DNA of 64,000 nt. It comes from Streptomyces yatensis (lineage in GTDB: Bacteria > Actinomycetota > Actinomycetes > Streptomycetales > Streptomycetaceae). Position numbers and translations under genes: made by a program. Under the pieces are notes generated by a model. The model was given only the letters and a program-made list of their open reading frames with translations, did no database searches and had not been told where the DNA came from. How positions within the stretch are numbered: the first letter of the stretch is position 1; each line of letters opens with the position of its first letter. The DNA is taken from the NCBI RefSeq assembly GCF_018069625.1, contig NZ_CP072941.1, positions 1,240,001 through 1,304,000 on the forward strand, written 5' to 3'. Positions 44,165 through 53,050 of this stretch are shown here, piece by piece.

Positions 44165-44756
44165 CACCGACGACGCCTTCGACGACGCCTACCGTGAGCA
44201 TTACTGGGCGGTCAGCCGATTTGTGGCACGGCGGCTGGACGGCCAGGCATGGGAGGTCGAGGAAGTGGTCGCCGAGGTGTTCTCGGTGGCCTGGCGGCGC
44301 CGGGCCGAACTGCCCGAGTCACCCCTGCCGTGGCTGTACGGGGTGGCCCGGCACTGCCTGGCCAACGCCGTGCGCGGCAAGGGCCGTTACCGCAGACTGC
44401 TGGCCAGGCTGGGACATCACGAGGTGACGCGCGAGGGGCGCACCGTGGCGAGCCCGGACGCGGAGCGGCCGGGCTCCTGGGTGCTGGAGGCGCTGTCCCG
44501 GCTCGCCGAGGCCGACCAGGAGGTGCTGCGGCTGACGACCTGGGAGGAGCTGACCGTCGAAGAGCTCGGCACCGTGCTGGGGTGCGGCCGGTCCGCCGCG
44601 GCGATGCGGCTGCACCGGGCGCGGCGGCGGCTGCGGGAGCAGATAGAGACCCTGCGCCGGGACGACCGGGTCTCAGTGGGGTGCACGAGCGGCAAGGGCG
44701 ACAAGGCCCACAGCGCTGACCGGGCCGACCAGGCCCACGAGGATGGACACGCATGA
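44160..44756 (+). CDS. ECF-type RNA polymerase sigma factor
   Basis: 198 residues, starting at the ATG in the right arm of the inverted repeat. Region 2 at about 8-75 (YREHYWAVSRFVARRL, EEVVAEVFSVAWRRRAELP, PWLYGVARHCLANAVRG). Region 4 at about 115-165 (LSRLAEADQEVLRLTTWEEL, LGTVLGCGRSAAAMRLHRA). A 30-residue charged tail follows. It overlaps the next gene by 4 nt (ATGA), so the partner is translationally coupled and is probably its regulator. It likely drives its own promoter and ctaD. Confidence 0.9.
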   Translation: MSTDDAFDDAYREHYWAVSRFVARRLDGQAWEVEEVVAEVFSVAWRRRAELPESPLPWLYGVARHCLANAVRGKGRYRRLLARLGHHEVTREGRTVASPDAERPGSWVLEALSRLAEADQEVLRLTTWEELTVEELGTVLGCGRSAAAMRLHRARRRLREQIETLRRDDRVSVGCTSGKGDKAHSADRADQAHEDGHA

Positions 44757-45733
44757 CCGACGAACTGGATCTGCTCCGCGAGGCCGACCCCGTGTCCGCC
44801 GACACCGGCCCCTGGCGGGACCGGCCGCTGAACGCGCGCGCCGAGCTGCTGCTGCGGCGGCTGCCGTCCCAGGACCGGGGGCGCCGTACCGTCCGACGCG
44901 TGATCTGGAGCCTGGAAGCCGCGGCGGCCGCGACGGTCCTCGCCCTCGCCCTGACCGTCTCGGGCACTCCTTCCTCCGCGGTGGCCGCGTCCAGACCGGT
45001 GCCGCTGGTGGCGCATGCCTCCCGGGCGGACGTATCGCTCGCCGAGATCGTCCGGCGGGCGCGGACGGCGGCCGAGGAGTCCCCGGGGAAGAGCGAGCGG
45101 GGCAGCCATTTCCGGAGCTGGGCGCTGAGCATGAAGTCGGGCGAGGATCCGGTGACGCTGCCCCGGGAGTCGCTGACCCGGTGGAACGCGGACGGCAGCG
45201 GTTTCTCGCTGGAGGTGGCCACCGATCCGCGCCACCCGGGCCGCCCGGTGATCGCCGACGGTACGCCGCCCCGTGCGGTCCACGACGGCAAGGTGCTGAG
45301 CGAGGAGAAGTATCCGGCCGGTATCGACGGCGCCAACGAGAGCTACTTCGAGGATCCTCCGGCCGGGGCCTCGGCACTGCGCGCCTATCTCGCCGTCTGG
45401 TCCCCGGGCGCGGACGACGACCCGGCGGAGCTGATCTCGGCCATCGAGTCGTTCCTCGCGGTGTGGACTCCCGGTCCGCGCCAGCGGGCGGACATCGTCA
45501 CCCTGCTGTCCCGGATCGAGGGGCTGCGCCCGGCGGGCAAGGTCACCGACCGGCTCGGCCGGGAGGGGCAGGCGTTCCGCTTCACCCCGGCTTCCGCCGG
45601 GATGCGGGAGCTGATCGTCCTCGATCCGGACGACGGCAGCGTGCTGGACGTCGAGGAGACCGTCACCCGGGACGATCCGGAGTACCGGCTGAAGGCGGGC
45701 GACGTGATGTCGTACAAGGCGTGGATGTCCTGA
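44753..45733 (+). CDS. Membrane-anchored partner of the ECF sigma factor (CU044_5270-like)
   Basis: 326 residues. A cytoplasmic N-terminus of about 55 residues, one membrane span (EAAAAATVLALALTVSGTP), then a large extracytoplasmic domain with no catalytic motif I can name (HFRSWALSMKSGEDPVTLP, IVLDPDDGSVLDVEETV). The layout and the 4-nt overlap with the sigma gene fit an anti-sigma or sensor protein. I recall actinobacterial 'CU044_5270 family' proteins in this position; binding to the sigma factor is inference. Confidence 0.68.
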   Translation: MTDELDLLREADPVSADTGPWRDRPLNARAELLLRRLPSQDRGRRTVRRVIWSLEAAAAATVLALALTVSGTPSSAVAASRPVPLVAHASRADVSLAEIVRRARTAAEESPGKSERGSHFRSWALSMKSGEDPVTLPRESLTRWNADGSGFSLEVATDPRHPGRPVIADGTPPRAVHDGKVLSEEKYPAGIDGANESYFEDPPAGASALRAYLAVWSPGADDDPAELISAIESFLAVWTPGPRQRADIVTLLSRIEGLRPAGKVTDRLGREGQAFRFTPASAGMRELIVLDPDDGSVLDVEETVTRDDPEYRLKAGDVMSYKAWMS

Positions 45734-45784
45734 TCGATCGGGCGCGGGGGCGCCGGGCGGGCCGCGGGTCGCCCCGGGCGGGCG

Positions 45785-46573
45785 TCAGTCGCCGTCCGGC
45801 TGGCAGTGGGGGCACCACAGGCTGGTCCGTCCCGCGATCCGGCCGCGGCGCAGCGGATGGCCGCAGCGGGGGCAGTGCGGGTCCGGGTCGTCGCGCTGTC
45901 CGGTGAGCCAGTCCGGGTCGTCCGGCACCCGCCCCGCCCGCACCGAGGCGCGCAGCACCTCGCGGATCGCGGTGTGGAGCCGGTCGCGCTCGTCGTCGCT
46001 CAGCGCGTTGGCCGGCCGCCGCGGATGGATCCGGGCCCGCCACAGGATCTCGTCGCCGAGCAGGTTGCCGAGTCCGGCGATCACGGCCTGGTCGGTCAGG
46101 GTGGCCTTGAGGCGTCCGCGCCGCCCCGCCAGCAGCCGGTCGAGATCGGCCCGGCTCAGGGAGAGCGCGTCCGGGCCCTGATCGCCGAGGATCCGGTCGA
46201 CGTCGGCGTCGGTGGCGGCGAGCCAGATGCCCTGGAGTTTGCGCTGGTCCTCGTAGCCGAGGCGGTGGCCGTCGTCGAGGTCGAAGGCGACGCGCTCGAA
46301 CCGGCCGGCCGGTTCGGAGTCCGCCCCGCAGACCAGCCGCCCGGTCATGCCGAAGTGCAGCACCACCGTGGGCCCGTCGGTGGGGGCGATCAGCCACTTG
46401 CCGTGGCGGCGCGGCGCGGCGAAGCGGCGGCCCTTGAGATCGCGCTTCAGCCGCTGCGCGGTCACCCCGTGCAGCACGCCCGCGTCGGCCACCTCCGCCC
46501 GCTCGACGCGGTGGCCCTGGGCGCAGGAGGCCAGCGTCCGCCGGAACCCCTCGACATCCGGTAGCTCGGGCAT
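45785..46573 (-). CDS. Fpg/Nei family DNA glycosylase-AP lyase
   Basis: 262 residues. It starts MPELPDVEGFRRTL: the catalytic Pro and Glu after Met are kept, but the usual PELPEVE is PELPDVE. Other marks: HGKWLIAP (Lys of the beta loop), LHFGMTGRL, GLGNLLGDEILWRARIHP (H2TH), and a C-terminal zinc finger (CPRCGHPL then LWCPHCQ). It removes oxidised bases and cuts the abasic site. The Asp variant marks a divergent clade, so lesion choice may differ from classical MutM. Confidence 0.9.
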   Translation of the reverse strand: MPELPDVEGFRRTLASCAQGHRVERAEVADAGVLHGVTAQRLKRDLKGRRFAAPRRHGKWLIAPTDGPTVVLHFGMTGRLVCGADSEPAGRFERVAFDLDDGHRLGYEDQRKLQGIWLAATDADVDRILGDQGPDALSLSRADLDRLLAGRRGRLKATLTDQAVIAGLGNLLGDEILWRARIHPRRPANALSDDERDRLHTAIREVLRASVRAGRVPDDPDWLTGQRDDPDPHCPRCGHPLRRGRIAGRTSLWCPHCQPDGD

Positions 46574-46656
46574 AGCGTCAGGCTACGCCCGGGGCCTCCG
46601 TCGCGCGTTGTGGAGAATCACCCCTTTGGCGGCTTTCATCGGATAAGGTCCAAGTT

Positions 46657-47802
46657 ATGCGATTCATGCGCTTCGCCCCGGGGGCGAGCGGTCGCAGCCA
46701 TACGCTGTTCGCGGTCACACGGTGTCTGCCGTTCCTGGTCCTGGCGGCGGTGCTCAGCATCGAGCTCTCCCCCGCGCACACCGTCTACACCGGCCCCCTG
46801 CTCTCCCCGGCGCCGGCGCTGGCGGCGGTGACCATGGGGCCGTTCGGCACCGGCGGTGTGGCGCTGCTGGCCACCGCGGTGAGCGCGATCACCGCCACCC
46901 ACAACGGCGTGTGGGGCAGCGAGATGGTGTACGCGAATCTGCTGGCCCTGCTGGTGGTGGCGGTGGCGAGCGTGGCGACCAGCGCGGTGCGGGTGCGCCG
47001 GGACCGCGAGCTGGCTCATGTCCGCCGGATCGCCGAGGTGTCCCAGAACGTGGTGCTGCGGCCGCTGCCCGCCCGGATCGGTATCGTGAACACCGCCAGC
47101 GTCTATATGGCGGCCGAGCGCGGAGCGCAGATCGGCGGGGACCTCTACGAGGCGATGTGCACCCGCTACGGAGTGCGGCTGATCGTCGGCGATGTGCGGG
47201 GAAAGGGGCTGGCCGCGGTGCGGTCCGCCGCGGCCGTGGTGGGCGCCTTCCGGGAGGCGGTGCACTACGAGCAGGACCTGGCCGAGGTGATGCACCGCTG
47301 TGCGGCCGCGCTGGGGCGCGAGTACGAGCTGCTGGACCGCTCCCAGCTCCAGGACCCGCAGGAGCTGGAGGAGCAGTTCGTCACCGTCCTCCTCGCCCAG
47401 GTGTCGGACGAGTCGCTGGTCGAGCTGATCAACCGCGGCCATCCGCCGCCCCTGGTGATGCGCGAGCGCAAGGTGCGTTCCCTGGACCCGGCGCGCCCGC
47501 TGCCGCCGCTCGGCCTGGAGGAGTTCCTCAGCCCTCCCCCGATCTGCGTCGAGACCTTTCCGTTCCTGCCCGGTGACCGGCTGTTGCTGCACACCGACGG
47601 CGTGGTCGAGGCCCGCAACCACTACAACGAGTTCTTTCCGCTGCACCGGACCATGGAGACGCTGGACGGCGCCACCCCGGGCGAGTACCTGGACCGGCTG
47701 CGCCACGCCCTGGTCCGGCATGCCGAGGGACGGCTGGCGGACGACGCGGCCATGGTCCTCGTCGAGCGGGCCATCGGCGGCGCACGGCGGCCGTTCCGCT
47801 GA
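46657..47802 (+). CDS. SpoIIE/PP2C-type Ser/Thr phosphatase, membrane-bound
   Basis: 381 residues. Three to four N-terminal spans (CLPFLVLAAVLSIELSP, LAAVTMGPFGTGGVALLATA, ANLLALLVVAVASVATS). The phosphatase domain starts near 125 (SQNVVLRPLPARIGIVN) with metal-binding IGGDLYEA and GDVRGKGLAAV, then LINRGHPPPLVM, LLLHTDGVVEARN and LADDAAMVLVE. This is the Streptomyces family of RsbU-like phosphatases that dephosphorylate anti-sigma antagonists. No sensor (PAS/GAF) domain is present. Confidence 0.9.
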   Translation: MRFMRFAPGASGRSHTLFAVTRCLPFLVLAAVLSIELSPAHTVYTGPLLSPAPALAAVTMGPFGTGGVALLATAVSAITATHNGVWGSEMVYANLLALLVVAVASVATSAVRVRRDRELAHVRRIAEVSQNVVLRPLPARIGIVNTASVYMAAERGAQIGGDLYEAMCTRYGVRLIVGDVRGKGLAAVRSAAAVVGAFREAVHYEQDLAEVMHRCAAALGREYELLDRSQLQDPQELEEQFVTVLLAQVSDESLVELINRGHPPPLVMRERKVRSLDPARPLPPLGLEEFLSPPPICVETFPFLPGDRLLLHTDGVVEARNHYNEFFPLHRTMETLDGATPGEYLDRLRHALVRHAEGRLADDAAMVLVERAIGGARRPFR

Positions 47803-47804
47803 GC

Positions 47805-47895
47805 GGGTGTCCACCGTGCCTCCGAGCCGGCATCCACCGAGCCGGTGAGCAGGTATCCAGCGAGCCGGTGAGCCGGTATCCACCGTGCCCGCGGC
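47805..47895. repeat. Short GAGCCGGT repeat cluster
   Basis: GAGCCGG(T)GAGC(A/C)GGTATCCA-type units of about 24 bp occur four times between the phosphatase stop and 47895. Apart from this and the small ORF below, I see no gene in 47803-48435. Confidence 0.55.
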
Positions 47896-48141
47896 CCGCG
47901 TTGGCCACTTGGGCATGGGTTGACGCCCTCGCGGAGCGCGACGACACTGTCAGGGACGGTCACGATGGTCAGCGCCCACCGTGCGGAATCCCCGCTCGGA
48001 TGGGTCATCGGCCCCGGCTCGCTGACAGGCAACCCTTCTCCCGCGACGGGGTGCCCCCGGGTGACGACCAGGTTCCGTCGGCGTGGACGGGACAAGCGCG
48101 GTCTCGCTGCCTCGCGAGCCCCCGATGATGGGACCGGTGAG

Positions 48142-48282
48142 ATGCCCAGGACCGACAGCGACGGGGGCGGCGCCCGTCGGCGTCCCCGGCCGTGGTCCCC
48201 GCTCCTCCGTCGCCATCTGCTGACCAGGCGTCTGCACATCGACCTGCTGCGCGTCTGCAGCGCCGCCAGTCCAGCCGGCTGA
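48142..48282 (+). CDS. Putative leader peptide with RRLHIDLLRVC signature
   Basis: 46 residues, ATG at 48142 with GGTGAG close upstream. Its C-terminal half reads HLLTRRLHIDLLRVCSAASP. The pattern (R)RxHIDLxRV is the signature of short leader peptides found before sulfur- and thiol-related genes in Streptomyces, which usually carry Cys near the end, as here. It ends 153 bp before a GST-like gene, consistent with attenuation by cysteine supply. The upstream residues are low-complexity, so the true start may be further in. Confidence 0.6.
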   Translation: MPRTDSDGGGARRRPRPWSPLLRRHLLTRRLHIDLLRVCSAASPAG

Positions 48283-48435
48283 ATCGACGCGGTCACCGAG
48301 CGCGGCCCGGCGCGCCGGAGTCGGGGCTGTCCCGGCACCGGCCCGGCGAACGCGCCGCGCGGGCTTCCCTTCCGTTGTGCCATCGGCGCCGCCCGGACCG
48401 GCGGGCCGGGGGCTCCGTCCTTGCCTTGGAGAGCC

Positions 48436-49281
48436 ATGTCCGAGACGTTTCCGGTCAGTTCAGGTCCTGCCGCGCTTCTCGACCCCGACCCGTGCTCACC
48501 CCACCCCCGGATCGCCCCGCCCGCCGCGCCGCACCGTTTCCGCAGCCGCATCGGCGTCGACCTCGCCGGTGGCTTCTATCCGGTGCCGCATCGCTATCGG
48601 CTCTATCTCTCCGCGAGCTGTCCGCTCTCGCTGCGCGTCTCCATCACCCTCGATCTGCTCGGACTGCGGGACACCGTCGCCACCACCCTCGTCGGCCTCC
48701 CGGACGACACCCCCGAAGCGTTCGCCGCACTGCGCGGGGCCTACGAGGCCACCTGGCACCGCTACGGCGGACCGGTGGACGCGCCCGCGCTGTGCGACGG
48801 CTGGACCGGACGTGTCGTCAGCAACCACACGCCCGACATCCTGCGCGACCTCGCCGGCCATCTGAGCGACGGCGGCGGACCGGGGCGTCCCCGGCTGCGC
48901 CCGGCGCCCCGCGCCGCGGACATCGACGCCCTCCGGGAACACCTCGACGAGGACATCACCCACGCCGCCCGGCAGGCCGGGACGGCGCCCGGGGCGGAGT
49001 GCCGGGACGCGGCGCTGGAGCGGCTGCTGACCGCCCTCGGCCGGCTCGACCGCAGGCTGGCGACCGCGCCGTACGCACTGGGCGACGAGCTGACCGCCGC
49101 CGATGTGGACCTGTGGGTGGCCCTCGTCCAGCTCGACACCGAGCACCGGCTCCACCTGGACGCCGACGCGGCCCAGCGGGTCTCCCGCCATGGGCGGCTG
49201 CGCGGCTATGTGCGGCGGCTGCACGCCCATCCGGCCTTCCACACCACGATTCCGGAGGCCCTCCTGGACGACGTGTCCTGA
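48436..49281 (+). CDS. Glutathione S-transferase-like protein (Xi-type relative)
   Basis: 281 residues, ATG behind TTGGAGAG. Thioredoxin-fold half with YRLYLSASCPLSLRVSITLD: a CPLS motif where Xi-class quinone reductases have CPWA. A C-terminal helical half follows (DILRDLAGHL, LTALGRLDRRLATAPYALGD, LTAADVDLWVALVQLD). Xi-type enzymes reduce glutathionyl-hydroquinones; Streptomyces uses mycothiol, so the co-substrate is uncertain. The leader peptide upstream supports a thiol link. Confidence 0.72.
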   Translation: MSETFPVSSGPAALLDPDPCSPHPRIAPPAAPHRFRSRIGVDLAGGFYPVPHRYRLYLSASCPLSLRVSITLDLLGLRDTVATTLVGLPDDTPEAFAALRGAYEATWHRYGGPVDAPALCDGWTGRVVSNHTPDILRDLAGHLSDGGGPGRPRLRPAPRAADIDALREHLDEDITHAARQAGTAPGAECRDAALERLLTALGRLDRRLATAPYALGDELTAADVDLWVALVQLDTEHRLHLDADAAQRVSRHGRLRGYVRRLHAHPAFHTTIPEALLDDVS

Positions 49282-49320
49282 GCGCGCGTCCGGGACCGGG
49301 CGCCCTGTCCGGAGGCTCGG

Positions 49321-49360
49321 CTCAGGACAGGGCGGCCCGGCTCAGGACAGGGCGGCCCGG
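49321..49360. repeat. Perfect 20-bp tandem duplication at gene end
   Basis: CTCAGGACAGGGCGGCCCGG occurs twice in tandem (49321-49340 and 49341-49360). The second copy encodes the last residues and stop of the Mut7-C gene; the first duplicates that end into the 3' flank. Confidence 0.85.
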
Positions 49361-50085
49361 GCGTCGCCGAACTCGCTCATCGCCCCGGTCACGATGGCCT
49401 CCAGCCGGGCGTGGTGGGCACCGCGCCAGTAGACCCGCTCACAGACGGTGCAGCGGGCGAAGACCTCGTAGGTGCGCCGGGTGCCGTGCTGGAGCAGCTC
49501 CCGGACCGACTCCTTGTCGGCGTCCTCCAGCGGGCCGTTGCAGGCGGTGCAGCGGGTCCAGGGCGCCAGGCCCGGGGCGAACCGGCCGAGGACGTCCCGG
49601 AGTTGCTCATCGGGGCGGTCGCTGTAGACATACGCCCCGGCCCACAGCTCACGGCGGCGCAGCAGCCCCCGGTCGCGGGAGAGCAGCACCCGGCGCTGGG
49701 CGGCGGAGCGCGCGGCCAGCTCGGGGTCGCCGATGTCCTCGCTCTCGTACGCGGCGTCCACGCCCAGCAGCCGCAGCCGGCGCGCGAGCGTGCCCAGGTG
49801 CACATCGAGCAGGAAGCGCAGCGGCGCGCCCGGCACCCGCTGCGGGCGGACGACCGGATGGACCTCCACGGTCTCCCCCGCGCCCGGCACATGCGAGACG
49901 GCGGTCTCCTCGCCGTTCACCACCAGCCGGCCGACCTCGGTGAGCGGGACCCCGAGCGACTCCACGACATGGCCGAGGGTGGAGGCGCCGTCGGTGACCA
50001 CGGCCGTCCAGGGGCGGCGCCGCTCCGGGACGGCGAAGAATCGCAGTTCAGGGGCGAGGCTGAGGTGGATCTCGGGTCCGTTCAC
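49342..50085 (-). CDS. Mut7-C RNase / ubiquitin-like domain protein
   Basis: About 247 residues, GTG at 50085 (MNGPEIHLSLAPELRFF). N-terminal Mut7-C ubiquitin-like domain (about 5-80), then a PIN-like Mut7-C RNase domain with acidic residues in RFLLDVHLGTLARRLRLLG and LLSRDRGLLRR. It ends with a zinc ribbon, CTAC near the middle and CTVCERVYWRG near the end. The family is predicted to be a small nuclease; RNA targets are unknown. The ribosome site is weak (GGCGGT). Confidence 0.85.
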   Translation of the reverse strand: MNGPEIHLSLAPELRFFAVPERRRPWTAVVTDGASTLGHVVESLGVPLTEVGRLVVNGEETAVSHVPGAGETVEVHPVVRPQRVPGAPLRFLLDVHLGTLARRLRLLGVDAAYESEDIGDPELAARSAAQRRVLLSRDRGLLRRRELWAGAYVYSDRPDEQLRDVLGRFAPGLAPWTRCTACNGPLEDADKESVRELLQHGTRRTYEVFARCTVCERVYWRGAHHARLEAIVTGAMSEFGDARAALS

Positions 50086-50252
50086 ACCGCCAGCATGCCA
50101 GGCGCGCCCGGCCCGGGGCGACGGCGTTTCGGGTGCGGCCCCGGGCCCGACGATCATGGAAGCGGCCGCCGTCGGGAACGCGTCGCACCGGGGCCGCGGG
50201 CCACGCCCGGGTGATCGTCGGCCGGGGTGTCAGTCCGCCGGTGGGGGCGCCT

Positions 50253-51113
50253 TCACTCCGCCGGTGGGGGTGGCTTGGGCCGGTCGCGCCGCCGCTTGCG
50301 GCGCCAGGCCACCATCCGCAGATACTCCTCGTACAGCACCCGGCCCAGCAGCGCGCCGCCGAAGACCACGAATCCGACGCCGACCAGCCAGGACTGGACG
50401 ACCAGGACGGTGCCGACCGGACCGTAGGAGACGGCGTTGGAGGCGATCAGCGGGGAGAACACCAGCTGGGAGAAGACCCGCAGCCCCAGCAGCCCGACGC
50501 CGGTGGCCAGCGCGCCGGGGAGCAGGGCGCCCCAACTGATCCGCCCGCCCAGCAGCAGCCGCTGCGACCACCAGAAGAACAGCACCGTGCCCAGCACCCC
50601 CACCAGCACCCGCGAGAAGCCGGGCTCCAGATGGGCGGAGAGCAGCAGATAGCAGATCAGCACGACGAACCACACCAGATGGCGCCAGGCGGTGTGCCAG
50701 CGGCCGGCCGGAAGCTCCCACACCTTCTCGTAGCCGACCTGGAGCACCGTGCCGAAGCGCAGGCTGAAGACGGCCAGCGTGGCCAGACCGAAGGCGGTGG
50801 TGGACTCCAGCGCCTGTTTGGGCGGGGCGAACAGCTCCTGCACCTCGTCCCGTGAGGTCGAGGACAGGCCGAGGCCCTCGGCCAGCCATTGGGCGAACCC
50901 GAGCCGGTTCACCGGATCGGCCGCCGCGACCACGATCAGCAGGGGCACCAGGGTGAGAAAGCCCAGGGCGGCGAAGCCCATCGCGCGGTGCAGCAGCTCG
51001 AACTCACTGCCCCGCCGCCATCCGCGTCCGATCGCGGAGCGGTGGAACGCGTCCTCCAGCCGCCGCCACCATCTGGGCCCCCGGGAGCCGGACGCGGACC
51101 GATGCTCGGACAT
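50253..51113 (-). CDS. YihY/BrkB family membrane protein
   Basis: 286 residues, six predicted spans (GFAALGFLTLVPLLIVVAAA, HLVWFVVLICYLLLSA, VLVGVLGTVLFFWWSQRLLL, SYGPVGTVLVVQSWLVGVGF). Basic Pro-rich C-terminus (WRRKRRRDRPKPPPP). The family was once called ribonuclease BN in error; its role in the membrane is unknown, possibly a transporter or lipid-related. It stands alone. Confidence 0.87.
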   Translation of the reverse strand: MSEHRSASGSRGPRWWRRLEDAFHRSAIGRGWRRGSEFELLHRAMGFAALGFLTLVPLLIVVAAADPVNRLGFAQWLAEGLGLSSTSRDEVQELFAPPKQALESTTAFGLATLAVFSLRFGTVLQVGYEKVWELPAGRWHTAWRHLVWFVVLICYLLLSAHLEPGFSRVLVGVLGTVLFFWWSQRLLLGGRISWGALLPGALATGVGLLGLRVFSQLVFSPLIASNAVSYGPVGTVLVVQSWLVGVGFVVFGGALLGRVLYEEYLRMVAWRRKRRRDRPKPPPPAE

Positions 51114-51352
51114 ACACCCACTCCCCTACCGGCGCCACCGGCTCAGCCCCCGGCAGGCGGGAACGCGCGCCGGGCGGCGCGCGCGCCACGGGCCCCCCTC
51201 GGCAGGGGTGTCGGTCGGTACGGGTCTCGGTCGGGCTTGTCCATCCATGCCTTGTACGCCTCGGCACCCATCTGCGCTGGACGCCCCGCGGATCGATCTT
51301 TTTGTCCAGGAAGTCTTCGTTTGATTCAGATTACCCGCCGAGCGCCGGCCTC

Positions 51353-52345
51353 TCACGCCGTGGCCGTGACCGGGGCCCCGCTGTCCGCGTCGATGACGCT
51401 GACCCGGACGGCGGGCTCGCGCACCGTGTCCAGGCTGGCCGCGGCGTCCACCGCGAAGAGCACCAGAACGGGCCTGGCGGCCGTGCCGCCGCCGTGCACC
51501 CCGGCGAACTGGAGGATGCGCCAGCCGCCGTCGTCCCAGTGGTCCAGCAGCGCGGAGCGCACCACGCGGGAGGCGCTCTGCCAGGCGCGCGAGCGCTCCA
51601 GCAGTTCGACGGTCGCGGCGACCGGGACCGCCGCCGGGGTTCCGGGCGCGCCGAGCGGGACCACCGCCGGGGCTCCGGGCGCGCCGAGCGGGACCACCGC
51701 CGGGGCTCCGGGCGCGCCGAGCGGGACCACCGCCGGGGCTCCGGGCGCGCCGAGCGGGACCACCGCCGGGGCTCCGGTCGCGGCGAGCGGGTGTCCGGTG
51801 ATCCGCAGTCGCAGCCGGCGCAGCGGCATCCGCCAGCGGCGGTCCGGATCGGCGGACAGGGCCGTCAGAACCGCCGCCGCGGCCAGGACCAGACACAGCG
51901 CCGCGGCCGGACGGCGGGCCGCCGCGGTCCACCAGGACTGCTGGGCCGGGGCCGCCGCGACCCCGCCCGCGAGAACCGCGGCGGCGCGGGCGAAGGCGCG
52001 CCAGGTGAGGGGGGCGTCCTGACGTGCCGTACAGCCGCAGGAGGAGCCGGGCGCGGCGGCGCGGGCATAGCCGAGATAGCCGAGGAAGCCCGCGCCGAGG
52101 AGGGCGGCCCCCGCTCCCGGGAGCGGGGTGGCGGGCGGCGCCAGCAGTGCGGCGGCGAGGAGGAGTTCGACCGCGCCGAGGGCGCGCAGGACGAGCGCGG
52201 CCCGGCCGCCGTCGCGCAGCAGCCGGGCGAGCGCGGTACGGGGCGCCTGCCGGGCGGTGCCCCGGCCGAACAGCTTGCCCGCCCCGGCCGGTCCGAGCAC
52301 CCCGGCGAGCACCAGCGGGGCCAGGGCGCAGACCAGGGCGCTCAC
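51353..52345 (-). CDS. MauE/DoxX-like redox membrane protein with repeat linker
   Basis: 330 residues, GTG overlapping the upstream gene's stop by 4 nt (GTGA). Four to five spans in the first 170 residues (LVCALAPLVLAGVLGPAGAG, LGAVELLLAAALLAPP, AAVLAGGVAAAPA), with SCGC near 107-110, the CGC motif of MauE-type proteins. A Pro/Ala/Val linker of five 11-residue repeats (LGAPGAPAVVP) follows, then a soluble domain of about 90 residues (LERSRAWQSASRVVRSALLD, WRILQFAGVHGGG). MauE-like proteins are thought to help disulfide or redox maturation of exported proteins. The 16-Cys protein two genes upstream is an obvious client. Confidence 0.72.
   Translation of the reverse strand: MSALVCALAPLVLAGVLGPAGAGKLFGRGTARQAPRTALARLLRDGGRAALVLRALGAVELLLAAALLAPPATPLPGAGAALLGAGFLGYLGYARAAAPGSSCGCTARQDAPLTWRAFARAAAVLAGGVAAAPAQQSWWTAAARRPAAALCLVLAAAAVLTALSADPDRRWRMPLRRLRLRITGHPLAATGAPAVVPLGAPGAPAVVPLGAPGAPAVVPLGAPGAPAVVPLGAPGTPAAVPVAATVELLERSRAWQSASRVVRSALLDHWDDGGWRILQFAGVHGGGTAARPVLVLFAVDAAASLDTVREPAVRVSVIDADSGAPVTATA
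51622..51785. repeat. 33-bp in-frame tandem repeat inside the MauE-like gene
   Basis: Four near-identical 33-bp units plus one diverged unit, encoding LGAPGAPAVVP repeats. The unit is a multiple of three, so copy number can change without a frameshift. Confidence 0.85.
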
Positions 52346-53037
52346 CGCCGTCTCCCCGCACCGGGCGCGACCGCGACCCGCACGAGGTCCACGGAGCCGT
52401 CGGAGGGCCGCCACGCGCCCAGGACCTGGGCGCTCTGCCCGATGGAGAGCCGGGACAGATCGGCGGTCGGCGAGGCGTCGCCGTACGAGGCGCTGGTGGT
52501 CTGCGCCATGAGGTGGCCGACGATCTCGTGCTGCCCGTGGGCGAGATGCAGCCGGGTCCTCTCGATACCGCGGATGGTGGCGTGGAGGTTCACGATGTTG
52601 ACCCACACCGCGTCGGCGGCGAGGGTGCCGTCGGGCAGGGGGAGGCCGCGGGCGTAGAGCCCGTCGCCGGTCTCGATGTCGTCCGCGGTGGTGGCCCGGG
52701 CCTTCCAGACGCTGGTGGCGTTCGTGACCCGCACCCGGGAGTGGTCGCCGTAGGAACCCGCGACCTCCAGGACGTCGTGGTTGATCGCGGTGATCCGCCC
52801 CTCGGCGAAGGCGCTCTCGGCGACCGCGGGGTCCAGGGGGCGGATGGGCGCGGCGAAGGCGGCGTCGGCGTCCACGGCGCCCAGGGCGGTCGCCCCGATG
52901 ACTCCGGTGCCGAGGACTCCTGTGCTCAGGGCTCCCGCGCTCAGGGCTCCCGTGCCGATGACGGTGGCGCCGCGGAGGGCGGCGGCGGTGAGGAAGCGAC
53001 GGCGGTCGAGGGGGTCGCCGGTTCGGTACGCGCTCAT
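52342..53037 (-). CDS. Tat-exported protein of unknown function (DUF5666-like)
   Basis: 231 residues. Twin-arginine signal DRRRFLTAAALRGATVIGTG followed by low-complexity GALSAGALSTGVLGTGV. The mature part has two beta-rich stretches: GRITAINHDVLEVAG, RVRVTNATSVWKARATT, then LHLAHGQHEIVGHLMAQTTS, IGQSAQVLGAWRPSDGSVDL. These resemble OB-like DUF5666 repeats. No catalytic residues are evident. It lies 13 nt downstream of the Cys-rich gene and overlaps the MauE-like gene by 4 nt, so the three form one operon. Confidence 0.72.
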   Translation of the reverse strand: MSAYRTGDPLDRRRFLTAAALRGATVIGTGALSAGALSTGVLGTGVIGATALGAVDADAAFAAPIRPLDPAVAESAFAEGRITAINHDVLEVAGSYGDHSRVRVTNATSVWKARATTADDIETGDGLYARGLPLPDGTLAADAVWVNIVNLHATIRGIERTRLHLAHGQHEIVGHLMAQTTSASYGDASPTADLSRLSIGQSAQVLGAWRPSDGSVDLVRVAVAPGAGRRR

Positions 53038-53050
53038 GGCCGGGCCCGCC

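Noticed and set aside
47803..48551. Minus-strand frame over the gap after the phosphatase gene
   Set aside because: Its product has no recognisable features, it overlaps the leader ORF and the GST-like gene start, and it lacks a ribosome site.
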